A stretch of DNA of 64,000 nt from contig CAUYUJ010018627.1 in NCBI GenBank assembly GCA_963575745.1, positions 339,052 through 403,051 on the forward strand. The letters run 5' to 3'. Below the pieces are notes generated by a model. It did not search any database and was not told the DNA's origin. It worked only from the letters and a program-made list of their open reading frames with translations. This document shows positions 20,201 through 31,100 of this stretch, piece by piece (positions within the stretch are counted from its first letter, which is position 1; each line of letters begins with the position of its first letter). Position numbers and translations under genes: made by a program. Source of the stretch: Prorocentrum cordatum (lineage: Eukaryota; Sar; Dinophyceae; Prorocentrales; Prorocentraceae).

Positions 20201-23200
20201 TCCCCATACATATATATATATATGCCCCGCTCATCTCCTCGCCCGCCCCTCCTTCTAGCCCTCCTCGCCCTCCCCCCTGCCGCCCCCCACCCCCGCTCCC
20301 CTGCCGCCCCCCCCCAACCCCCGCCGTCTCTTCAAAGCTACCTCATCTCAAGCCCTCGCAGTGGCAAGGGCGATCCTTGAGCGTCTCATCGCCCTGCTTG
20401 AGGTAAACCTCCAGCTGGGCGGCCCCTTCGCGGTTCTTCATCTCGCCGTAGTCGGTCACGGCCAGCAGCTCGGCGAGGCAGTTCTGCTTCGAAATCCCGT
20501 CGGTAACCTGGCTGGCGGAGGACGGGGCAGGAGCGAGGCCCATCCCGCAAGAGATCAGCGATCGAGGAATGAAGAGAGGGCGTTCCCCTGCCCCCCCCCC
20601 GACGAGGGGGGGGGGGGGCGAAAGTTTACGGGCCGAATCCTCGGATTCAGGATATCATCTCTAGAATACTGGGAGAGAAAGAGTGGGGGGGAAAGATCAG
20701 GGGAGCGGTGGGGGGGCGCGGTGGTTTTATGATGGAGGAACCTTCGCGATGGCCGACACGAGGGCCCCCTTGTTCTGGTCGTTGTCGGCCCAGAGCCACT
20801 TCGAGTCCGCGCCGACGAGGTCCAGGGTCGTCTTCGCCTGGCCCATGACAGACATGTAGCTGGCCTTAGTTTTGCGGAAGCTGGCAAGGGCCAGGTCGTA
20901 GGAGGTCTTAACTTTCTTCGGCTTCCCCTCCTCCTCGGGCTGGTCGTCGGCCCCATCTGCAGCCTCGTCCGTCAACTCCTGCTTCACCGCGGTGACGACC
21001 TTCGCGGCGCCCTTGGCCGTGCCGTCCGTGAGCGCCCCAGGCGGCGTCGGCTCAGGAGTTGCCGCGCCCGCTGGCGCCCCGCCAGCTGACCCGGCGGAGC
21101 AGGCCTGCTCCGAAGGCTCCGCGTCGCTGGAGCACCACGACTGATGAAGCTTGTACTCCGTCGTGTACTCGTCGCTGATGGTGTGCTCCACGTAGTAGAA
21201 CTTCAGCGTGTTGGTCATCGTGTCCCACTTCGTCCAGTGCTTCCCGAAGAGGCAACAGTTCGTCGCGTACGTCATGGCCGCGCGGAGGCCCTGAGGGCCC
21301 CCGCCCTCCTTGTGACCAATGCGGTTGAGGCTCATGTATTTGCCCGTCAGCGCTTCTGTCTTCCTGTTGCTCTGCGTTTTGGATTTGGTCTCCATGTGCT
21401 TCTTGTACGTGCGCTCGGCCCACTGTGCGCGGAATACGGCTTTGTCCAGGAGCCCAGTAGCAGCTTTGTAATCATCTTTCAACTTCTTATCCTGGGCGAG
21501 GGCGCGGTTCCACATCGAAGAGATCCTCTCGCCCCTCGCCGCGAACTGAAAGCCCCCGTTCTTGAGCTCGTTCCACATCTCATCCCTCTCCTCCGCTTTC
21601 TGCTGTGCTGCTGTCTTCTCGGTGTCAGGAAGCCGCGCTGGTGCCTCTTTCATAGCGTGCAGGGCCTCGATGCACCCCAACCCGAAGAACTTCCCGAGCT
21701 TATCCTCCACGGCGTCGACGGGCAAGTTCTGCGTCTCCTCCGCCAGCTTCTTCTGCGCTCTGTTCAACTCGTCGATGAGGTTCTAAGGGGTCAAAGCAAA
21801 CAGCCCCATCATGTTCTCCACCTCGCCGCATCTCTCATTCAACCTCCACTCCCCCAACCTATTCCCTCATTCCCTTATGTACGTCCTCAGTCGACATCCT
21901 TGTCATGTTGCGCCTTGATCCTCCTCCCCCTTCGACTGGGAGGGGAGGGCGGCGTGCGGTTGCTGATGTTCCTCCACTCCCTCCTCTTCCCACTACTCCT
22001 CCTCCACCGTCTCCTCCTCCGCCTGCTCCTCTACCTTATCCTCCTCCTCCCCCTCCTCCTCCGCATCCCCCTCCTCCTCCTTATCCACCTCCTCCCCCAC
22101 CGACCCATCATCTACCATTTCCGCGGGGCTCCTGCTTGTAGATCGTCGGGCAGGGCGCGCGAGGGTCAAGGTCGACCTTCTCGGCGGGAGGCGGGCTCTC
22201 CTTCGGGGGCACCACCTTCGGGGGCACGAACTCGCCGACGCGGTCCTCTCGGGACGGGCGCCAGGATTCAACGCATCCTCCTCCATCTTCCCCTTTGCCC
22301 CTCCTCCTTCTCCTCCTTCTCCTCCTCCTCCCTGTCGCCCTCATCATCATCGTCCTCCTTTTCTCCCTCCCCCTCCCTATCTCCACTGTTCCTTATCCAT
22401 CTCCTTCTCGGCCTTCTCGTCCTTCCCCATCCACCTCCTCATATCCCTATCTTCCTTCTCATGCCCCCTGTCCTTGACCTCCGCCCACCCCCGCCCCCCC
22501 CCCCCCCCCCCCCCCCCCCCCATCCGCCCTTTGGTTTGCAGAGCGGGTCCTGCTTCCCAAGAGGCGGCAGCACGGACTCGGTATCCGAATCGAACTCGGT
22601 GGGCACTGGGGTCTCCTTCTTCTCGCAGAGGATGCGGTGCTGCGCTGGCAACCCCGTGGCAGGTGGATTCATGGCGGCGCTGGCCGCTTCCCAGTTCTTC
22701 ATGGCAGCGCAGTGGGAAGAGGGCAACTGCGGCGTCTCCTCCTCCTCATCCACCACTGGCGTGGGGGTCTCCAGAGGCGGCGGCTTGCTCTCATCGCCCG
22801 TCATCTTCTTGTCGCTGAGCTGTCTCTTCTTGGAGAGCCTTGCCATGATCTCCGCGAGCGAGCCATCGTCGTCGTCATCGCAGAGGAAGTCGCCCGCCTC
22901 ATGCAGCAGCTCGCGCAGCATGGTCACGGCCTTCTTCCCCTTGGTGGCGACGCTGCCACCATCGGAACCTGCTGCCAGCGCCGCCGCTGTCGGCGCCATG
23001 CCCGAGGAGGGCGTCGAGACCGATGGCACCACCGCCTCTTCAGAGGCGGGCGCAGCTGGCGCCTCCGTCGCGGCCTCAGCCACGGGAGATGGCGAAGCTG
23101 CCCTGGTTGTCGGCGGGGTCAGTGGGGCTCCTGCCGCTGCTGGCGCTGCTGGGGCGGGCGGCGCTGCTGGCGCTGCTGGGAGCGCCTCTTGAGGCGGAAA

Positions 23201-23730
23201 GGCGTCAGTCATGGCGATCTTCGGCCTCTTCTGCTCTGGGCCATCCTCCTCCGCAGCGGATCCGCTCGAGTGCGCGCCGATCACTTGCAGCGCCGCCTGC
23301 CGACCTTCCTCGCGAGCCTTGAGCCGCTGTGCGTGCCTGCCGAGCCGCGACAAGCTGGCCACTGAAGCAGGCAAGGTCTCCACGAAGTTGTCGACGTTCA
23401 TGGAGTCGCCCTCGTCGGTGTCGCTGGCGTCAACGACCATGCCTTCGAAGCTGTCCCCGTTCGGCTTCACGCTGCCGAGCTTGCCGCACGAGCGATAATG
23501 TGGATCCTCAATAGACGCCACGCACTCAGGGTCTCCCGTCCAATGCTCGGCGCTGCCACAGTGGTCGCACGATGGAGACGGCATCCTGCTGGCACTCAGC
23601 TCGCGGTAGCCTCTGCGAGAGGCCGGGAGAGGGGCAACTGCACCCGAGGCGCGCCGAGGCGCCTCGCGCGCCTTCGAGCCCGAAGTGGCTGCAGAAAAAG
23701 GTTTGGAGGAGGAGCCGAGGGCATCCCCAT
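19903..23730 (-). CDS. Hypothetical multi-exon protein with a zinc-knuckle-like motif and Lys-rich tail
   Basis: Supported exons, in order of reading: exon 1 about 23700-22530 (5' end unresolved), exon 2 about 22265-22127, exon 3 21782-20734 (acceptor CTTAG, donor GTTCCT), exon 4 20507-about 20360 (acceptor CCAG), and exon 5 20040-19903 (acceptor CCAG, ends in a stop). Exon 1 contains CDHCGSAEHWTGDPEC, a CX2CX4HX6C zinc-knuckle-like motif, a basic EQKRPK segment and a long acidic run. Exon 2 encodes FVPPKVVPPKESPPPAEK. Exon 3 encodes a region predicted to be mostly helical (NRAQKKLAEETQNLP; LRAAMTYATNCCLFGKHW; KFYYVEHTISDEY). The last exon is a Lys/Glu-rich tail (DKPEKKKDDKAEKKVEKKE). I recognise no family. 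The introns hold simple repeats, including a poly-C run at 22493-22520. Treating all exons as one gene is inferred from shared strand, order and splice signals. The locus could contain two genes. Confidence 0.5.
22493..22520. repeat. Poly-C tract
   Basis: A run of C with little interruption, about 28 bases. It lies just inside the first intron of the multi-exon minus-strand gene. The exon before it could end at an AAAGG/GCGGAT donor. Confidence 0.8.
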
Positions 23731-24099
23731 TGGGTGGGAGGGGTGGGGTGGGGTGTGTGCGGGTTGGGGGCGAGGGTGGGGTGGGTGGGTGGTGTGGGGG
23801 GGGGGGGGAAGGGGGGGGGGGCATGGCTGCGCCGAGGAAATCGCGTTGTCGTAGCGAGAACAGAGAGGGAGATACTAATCTAGAGAGGCAGGGAGGGGAA
23901 ACCATAAAGGGAGGGGCGAAAGAACCAACTGACTTAGGAGGTGAAGGGGTACTGTTCTCGCGATGCAGCTGCACTAGCAGGCCAATGGCAGCTCCTCTAT
24001 CGGATTGGCACTCGAGCGACATCTTTTGGGGTGAACCGTTGAACCTCAAGGGGCTTCAGGTCATCTACATGCGGGCTTGCAGGGCAACGTTTGGGATGG

Positions 24100-24742
24100 G
24101 CGTCAGTACGAGGCTCTATGATGGCCCGCGGGGAATCTGCATGGGGAGGGGGCTGCCGAGTCCTGGGGGGAGATCCTGGGATGCGAAGGCAGCGCCAACC
24201 ATTTCCAGAGCGCCTCCCGCAATCTTGCGAGAAACTGCTGCCCGTCCGCGGACGAGTCGGCGCCCGCGCCTCTCTCGCGGCACTCGGTCAAGCGATCGAC
24301 GGCCGAGGCCCGAGGAGAAAAAAAAAGTGGGTCGGCGATCGAAGCCCGCGCTGCGAGATTCACCTCCTCCCATCCTCCACCCAGCGGGGTCCCTCCCCCC
24401 GCCCTCCACCCAGCGGGGCCCCTCCTTCTTGCTCGCCGCATCAGCCCCTTCCCCCCCCCCCCCCCCCCCCTCCGCCCGGCGGGGCCCCACCCCCTCCCGT
24501 GTCCTGCCACCGCCCATGTTCCCTCTGCGCGCCTCTACCTCCCCCTCCCCCACATCCAGTGGAACCGATCAGATCCCCATCCCCCCCCCCCCTCTCCGTC
24601 TCTGGCGCGCGGGAGAGGCCTCTCACCATAAGTCGCCCGCGATGCAGTCGGAGATGTGCTCCACGACCGCGGGGCCTGCCGCGCTCGGGAAGGGGAAGTG
24701 GCGGGGGGGGGGGGGGGGGGCGGAGGCGAGGTGCGTTTCAGG

Positions 24743-24745
<3 letters not shown>
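24100..24745 (-). other. Candidate 5' exons of the minus-strand gene
   Basis: On the minus strand at about 24690-24629 the frame AVVEHISDCIAGDL is flanked by a pyrimidine-rich acceptor (CCCTTCCCGAG) and a good donor (GTGAGAGG). At about 24300-24180 the frame DGQQFLARLREALWKW also looks coding. They could be upstream exons of the 19.9-23.7 kb gene or a separate small gene. Retrotransposon A lies just upstream, in the same orientation. The remainder is C-rich or of mixed composition. Confidence 0.3.

Positions 24746-24797
<52 letters not shown>
24745..24797. repeat. (GA)n tract at the 3' end of retrotransposon A
   Basis: GA repeats run directly up to the conserved element end (CGGACAAGTAGGCGG on the plus strand). 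On the sense strand of element A this is (CT)n immediately after ...TACTTGTCCG. Confidence 0.9.
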
Positions 24798-24800
<3 letters not shown>

Positions 24801-25162
24801 ACAAGTAGGCGGACCAGGGTCCGTCCGCGAGGCGCACTGCGGTGCGACAACTCGCCAAACACTATTTGCGGCGGTGCAGCCTTGAGATACGAGGGCGGGC
24901 AACAAACCCCCTCCCCCGGCGCAATGCGACAGACGCTACAGACGGCGGACAGACGGTGAAGATCTCACGTGTCAGACCGCGTGGCGAAGAAGGCCCCAAC
25001 AAGAAAGGCGACGTGCTGACACGTGGCTAGGCGGCTTGGCAGACCGCCAGTTGGGCGCTTGGCCGCAACGCGGCGCGCAGGGACGGGGCACCCCCCGCCC
25101 CCACGCCCTGACACCGTGGACGCGGGGCCACGCGTGCACACGGGCAGGCAGAATGGCGGAGA

Positions 25163-28100
25163 TTAGCGCGGGGCTCCAGGCGGAGCGCCGCGGAGCGATG
25201 ACAGCATAGCATGGAGGGTGAGTGGCGGCGCAGCACCATCGGGCGGGGGTGTAAGCAGCTCGGCGAAGGCACGACCGGCGCGGTGGAGGCGCTGGAGCAG
25301 AGGGCCTTGACGGGCTTGAGCAGCGGCAAGGTCGGCGGCGAGAGCAGCACACCTCTGCTGAAGAGCGGCCATAGACTGGGACAGCTCGGTTTCGCGGTCG
25401 GTGAGGGGCGGCTGCTCTGTGCCTGCGGCCGCGGGCCTCGTGGCAGGGACGAGGTCAACGGTGCGCCTGGCCAAGTGGTGGACCAGCGCGGTGCGGTGAT
25501 CCGTGCGTTGGCGGCCGTCGCCCTTGAGAGGCGACTGGAGGGTAACACGCGGTCCCAGGGCTGAAGCCGCTAGGGCCACGCCCCGTGAGGACGGAGGAGC
25601 CGCAGCCTCGCACCCAGCACCAGTACAAGCGTGGACGGGGTGCGACGGCCTGACTGGCTCGGTGCCCTGCGGGGGGGCTGGAGCCGCCCCCGCGGGCTGG
25701 CGCTGGTGGGGAGACGGGGTGGGTGGCACGGGGGGACCAATCATGATGCCGTGCGAGGGCTCGGAGGTCGGCCGCGTGGTCGGGTGACGTCTCGATGGAG
25801 CGGCATCGTCGGCAGCGTGGGGTGTCGGCGGGGCGTCGTCTATGCTGCCACTCAATCCGAGGGGGTCATAAAGGTCCTCGTCGGCGTCTTGACGGTGAGC
25901 GACATCATCATGTGGGTGCGATGTCGCTCTCGGTGGCGGAATCGAGGTGGGCGTCGAGTGGCTGCCCGACGGGGCAGGGTTGGCGCTGGCTGGGCCGTCG
26001 TCCAAGAAGTCTAATCCCCCGCCGAAGCCGAACGGGTCGTCCTCCTGTTCGTCGAGCATCGCCCGTTGGGCCTCGGCCCAGAGCTCATCCGGGTTCTGCG
26101 GGATGTATGGTCCAGCCGCGGGTGGTGCCTGGTCCGACAGCAGGGGGTTCGGTTCCATTTTGCTGAGTTCCGCTGCTGTAAACCCAGCCCTGCGGTGTGG
26201 GAGCGGCAGAGTACGGTGTCTGCGCTCGTAGATAGCGACAGCGACCCCATGAAGCACGGTCGCTTGGCGATGTCGTGTTTTGGCAGCTTCAACGATGTCG
26301 TCGGGAAGGTTGTGCGTGCGTGCCGCCGCTGTGGCAAGGGCGTCGGCCTGACGGTTGAACTCCTCCGCGATGGGCCCGATGAGCCCAAGGTCGATGCCCA
26401 GGTCTCCCAGGTGGCTGGCGATTTTTTCGACGCGAAACATGTTGGGCTTGGCCATAACACATCGGTGGATCTTTTCCCAGAGCTCCGCGTGCGTGCCCTG
26501 CGGCGCTGGATGTCCGTCGATGATGCTTTGGAACCCATCGACCACCGCCTGGTTGTCCACGAAAACGTGCACGGGCCGTTCGGCACATGCCGTAAGGTGG
26601 ACAATGGCGAGGGTCTCCGCAACCTGGGCGTTCTGCGTTAGGCCGCGAACGCGTGCACTGTAGTTCATGCGGTGGTCGATGCCGTAGTAGACGCCGTAGC
26701 CCGCTCGTGCTAGCAATGGGATGGCTTGGTTGGTGCACGCACCGTCCGTGGCAGCATAGACCCATGTCCAACCAGTGTCGTAGTCAAGGTAGGTGGTGTA
26801 GGTGTCCTGGGCTGAAGCCGCAGGATCACCCTCAGGGGAGGGCCGCGGAATGGGCTGTGGCAGCGGGTCCCTCGCGAGGTCGGCCTGCAGGTCGAGGAGG
26901 GCTGGGTCTTCGTCGAAGAGCCCGCAGTGTCTTGTGTGCGGCGGAAGACGGGCCCACTGGTCGTCACTGATGAGGGTGGTGAGAGGGAGTCTTTCTCGGG
27001 CCCAGCACTTACAGTCGCGGACAGTGTGCTCCTGAGTTTCCTCTTCCTCGTCACAGTAGCGGCACATGGGGCTGGGGTCTGCCGACGTGTTTGATCGGGA
27101 TCGTCGCTGTTGGGTGTGGTCCCCGCCCGACAGGTAGTTCAGGAGGAGCGCCAGCTGCCAGGCAGTGCATTTGGCTGCTCCTTTAGTTCGCGCGAGCCAC
27201 GTGCTGGCGAAGAGGTCAAGGCCCTGTCTGACAGAGGCGAGGTAGCCAAGGTCGTGTCGCCGTGGCTTGATCCTCCGCAGAAATGCCCTGCGTTGTGAGG
27301 CCCGCAGCATGTGCAGGAAGGCGTTTTGGGGTAAATTCAGCCAGCTGATCGGGCAGCCCCAGTCGTCGTACATGATGCCAAATGTGGGCCAGGTCCATCG
27401 GAGCTGCTGTAGCGACTGGACGAGTCGCCCGACGGGTCCTCCACCAAACAGGGTCTGGACGTGGTGTTGGAGGTCTCTGGCGAGCCCGCAGAGTGTAGCG
27501 TCGCGGTTAACCTGTCGCCGCAGGCACAGGAATGCTTCACGCTGCGTGATGGCGTCGATCTCAAGGGCGTGTCCCGGCACGCACACGGCCATGAGAGTCC
27601 AGAACTCGACCCACTTGTTCCCCTTGGGGCGGATAGCCGCCTTGAGGGCGTGGTTGTAGGCAGTCTTGGCTGGGCCTGATGGTGCTTGAATGTCGGTGCC
27701 CGTGGTGCAGACGCTGGCAGCCAGGGATCGGGCGTGCCGCGCCTTGATAAGCATCGGCGACGGGAGCTTGCCAATGCGCGGCAGGCGAATAGTCGCCCTC
27801 CGTACACGGGCGTCTGCGGTGGCCGTGAGGTTAAGCGCGGCTGGAGCCGGCGCTGCCTCAGCGTTGATGTAACTCCCGACGAGCTTGAAGGAATCGACCA
27901 CACGTAGGGGGCGATCCGCCAGTGTGAGCTGGGTAACGGCGGCGTGAAGCTCGTCGGTGAGCGCCCACCCTGCCACTTTACCAGGGTGAATGCGTTGACC
28001 TGAGAATCGGTCAAACTTGGCGGTTTCGTCGAGAGATTTCTGCAGCTCAGAAGCGGTGTGGGTAGTGGAGTTGCTGTCGTCAACGAAGGTAGTGCTGAGT

Positions 28101-31100
28101 GATCGAGGAACGTATCGGTGCTGCCTCTTTGTCCACACGCACATGAGCAGCTTGATGTCATCCAGGGACCACGAGCTGCCCTGGAGGTGACCGTTTGTCC
28201 TGGCCAGGTCCCTGGAGTACGCTCCGTTCATGCGGATGTAGCGTTTGTGGTGTCTGTAGAAATTTCGGCGGACAGTAACGATGTCTTGTGGACACCCCGC
28301 GTGCAGCGCAAGGTTTAGACAGATGTCCGTGATGAGGTAGTCGAAGCACTTCTGTCGGTCAAGGGCAGCTCCAGCTAAGGGGAGGAGTAAAGTCCTGGCG
28401 TGTTCGATGCGCAGGGCGAGAGAGGTGCTGACATCCCCAATGGTGGCTTTGGGAACAGCGCCGAAGCTCGTGGCATGGGTCCATCCTTGCCGCCAGGTCG
28501 TGAGGCTACGGTAGGCTGGCGCTTCCCACGCATACATCCATACGGAAAGAACCGAGAGAAGTCGTTGGTCCGTCGGGAGTTCCCCTCGGCCTTTTCGGAG
28601 GCACGGGTTTGGCACGTGCAGGAGTGGCTCGGGGATGGTGCCAGTGCGTTGCATAGCACGTAAGACGCTGGCGAAGAGGCGAAGGATGTCGTCGGGTAAC
28701 TCCTTAGCCTCCTTAGTTGTCCAGCCGTCGAGTCCCCCCGCGCGGCGCGGTGAACGGGTGCGAATGAAGTGGATGAGTTGGTCGTCGGTGAGGTGGAAAG
28801 GGGCTGCTGGTGATGGCGTAGGCAGCTCTTGTCGGTATTCGTCGTAGAAGTCCGCCCACGTCGGCATAGCTTCGGCGTCATGGCCCGCGCGAGCGCGGTA
28901 CCTGCCCAAGATGGGCTCCCAGGTGTCGACCATGAGCTTAAGCATGTCTTTGGTGTTGGCAACAATAGCGTTGGCGGGGAGGGCGTCGGGAACCTGGGCA
29001 GGTGGTGGGTCACGAGTGTGGCCGTCGTCGTTGTCCGTGTCGAGCGAACTACCGTCGCTGGGGCTGAAGCCGCCGGCGTCGGTGTCGGCATCACTATCGT
29101 CCGTGCTAGCTTGGTCAGGGTTGAAGGCGGTGGTGTCGCAGTGGAGCTGTGCATCGTCGGGAGTGGTAGGCGTGCGGAGATACGCCGTGGGCGAGCAGTC
29201 GGCAGCCCGTGCGTATATGGCCGCCTTTCGCCCGCTTGGCTCGCGGACACCCTCAGCCCAGATCTTGATGCGTTCAGCTTTGGCTCGGTTTGCACGTCGC
29301 GCCAGCTCTGAGTCTAGGTTTTGGATCAGACGGTCTAGGTGCTCTCCGCGTGGTGCTGGCACGTCGGGGGTCCAGGCATCGGGAAAGGCCAGGAGGGCCG
29401 TGGGGCGCAGCTTGTGGCAGAGAAGGCGGGCCGCGGTCCACGTGCAGTCGATGCGTTGCGCCAGGTACGGCGGGATAGCACGGCAGTCCAAATGATGGTG
29501 CTGTCCGATGAAGCGAAGCTCGCAAAGTTGCCGATGGAGCTTGCGAAGGCGGTTCATGTGAATCGTGGAAGCTCCGTAGGTGGGAAAGGCGCGGGGGACG
29601 GCGGGTCGCTCCTCGAACGTGGGTGTGAGCCCGTGCATGGTAGGGGCCTTCTTTTTTGGGTGGTCTGGCGGTGGGGGCGGCAGGTCCCGCAGCCGGGTAA
29701 GATGGTACTCATGGCTGGCCTCGTTTGCCAGGGCGAACATGCATTCCACATCGTCGCGTGTGTCAGCCTGCTCCATGCGGTCATGGTATCGCCCTGCGAT
29801 GAGGGTCCCTAATGCCTGAAGTTCGTGGTCCTCATGAGCTCCGTCGTTAGGAGGGTAAGGCGTGGGGGCCAGAAGGCGTGGGGCCGTGTGGTCGAGGCGG
29901 CTAAGGTCGAGTGTGACCTGCAGGCCGACATGGGACTTCGCTGGCAAGTCACGCAGATAGCAGAAGTCGGTGACAAGGGATCGCGCAGCTTGGTTGGCGA
30001 TGATATAATCGATGCGCGAAGTGCGGGGGCACTTGGTGACGCGGTCCCAGTCAGGGATATTGCCATATGTGTGCATGGTGTGGTCTGGTGTGCCTTCAGC
30101 GACGTTAAACCATCCGTGCTGCATCATGTGCAGCAGATGTGGATTGTCGTCGATGTTCGTGTTGGCGTCCATGCAAATGAAATACGGGGCTGAGCCGACC
30201 CTCGCGGCGGCGCAATCAGCAAGCCGAAACAAATCGGTGCTGTCCCCTCCAGCGACCCCGTAGAGGCTCGCAATGTAGATCCCAGCGGGACCGTGGTTGT
30301 TTCGTCGTCGCCTGCGGCGGTGCTGGGTGCAGAGCGGGAGGAAGGCCTCGTGCCATCGTTTCTTGGCCTTGAGGGTGGCGATACAGGTCGCAATGTCGTC
30401 GACGGTGGAGTCGACGATGGCGTCCTTAGAGAGGATGGCGACCCCACCCGAGGCGCCGGTGTTGCCCTCGACCGTGTGGTCCGTGCCACCGTGAGCAGCT
30501 TTGCGCTGGGCACGCGCCAGATCCAGGTCAGGTCCCAGACTGGCCTGGTATCCTCCGTGGTGTGGATTGGCGGCGTTGGTAGCGATGGCTTGCCTGGTAG
30601 GCTTGGCATGTCGGGTCTCCTGCAGTGCTATGACTGCGGCGTTGTGGTCGACACCTAGAGCGGTGATGGTTGGCCAGTTCGCTGGGAGACTCGTGATGTT
30701 GAGGCTGACGAGGTGGATGGAGCGACCTGGCCCATCTCCGTCGGTGGAGCTGGGGTTAGCACGCCCCGCACGGTGGAGGGCAGCCTGGCCGTCACCCAGG
30801 TAGAAGGCTTGGCCACAGTAGGAGCTCATGGCGTCGCGGCAGATTGGCTTGGACGGGGCTGAAGCCGCCGTCGGGCCAAAAGTATAGGCAAGGCATGGTC
30901 GACGCTGCGCCGGGGGGGGTTCATAAACATCGGCAAAACTGCCTCGAAAAATCCTCCTCACTCCTGTACCGTGGGGGACGGAGGGAGGAGAGGTGAGACG
31001 GCAGCAGGGGGAGAGGGAGGCGACTCCTCGATCCGTCCTGCCGAGCACAAGAGCAAAAGCAAACCAGCGGCGGCAGCTCGGCGCGGCAGCGGCGCAGCGC

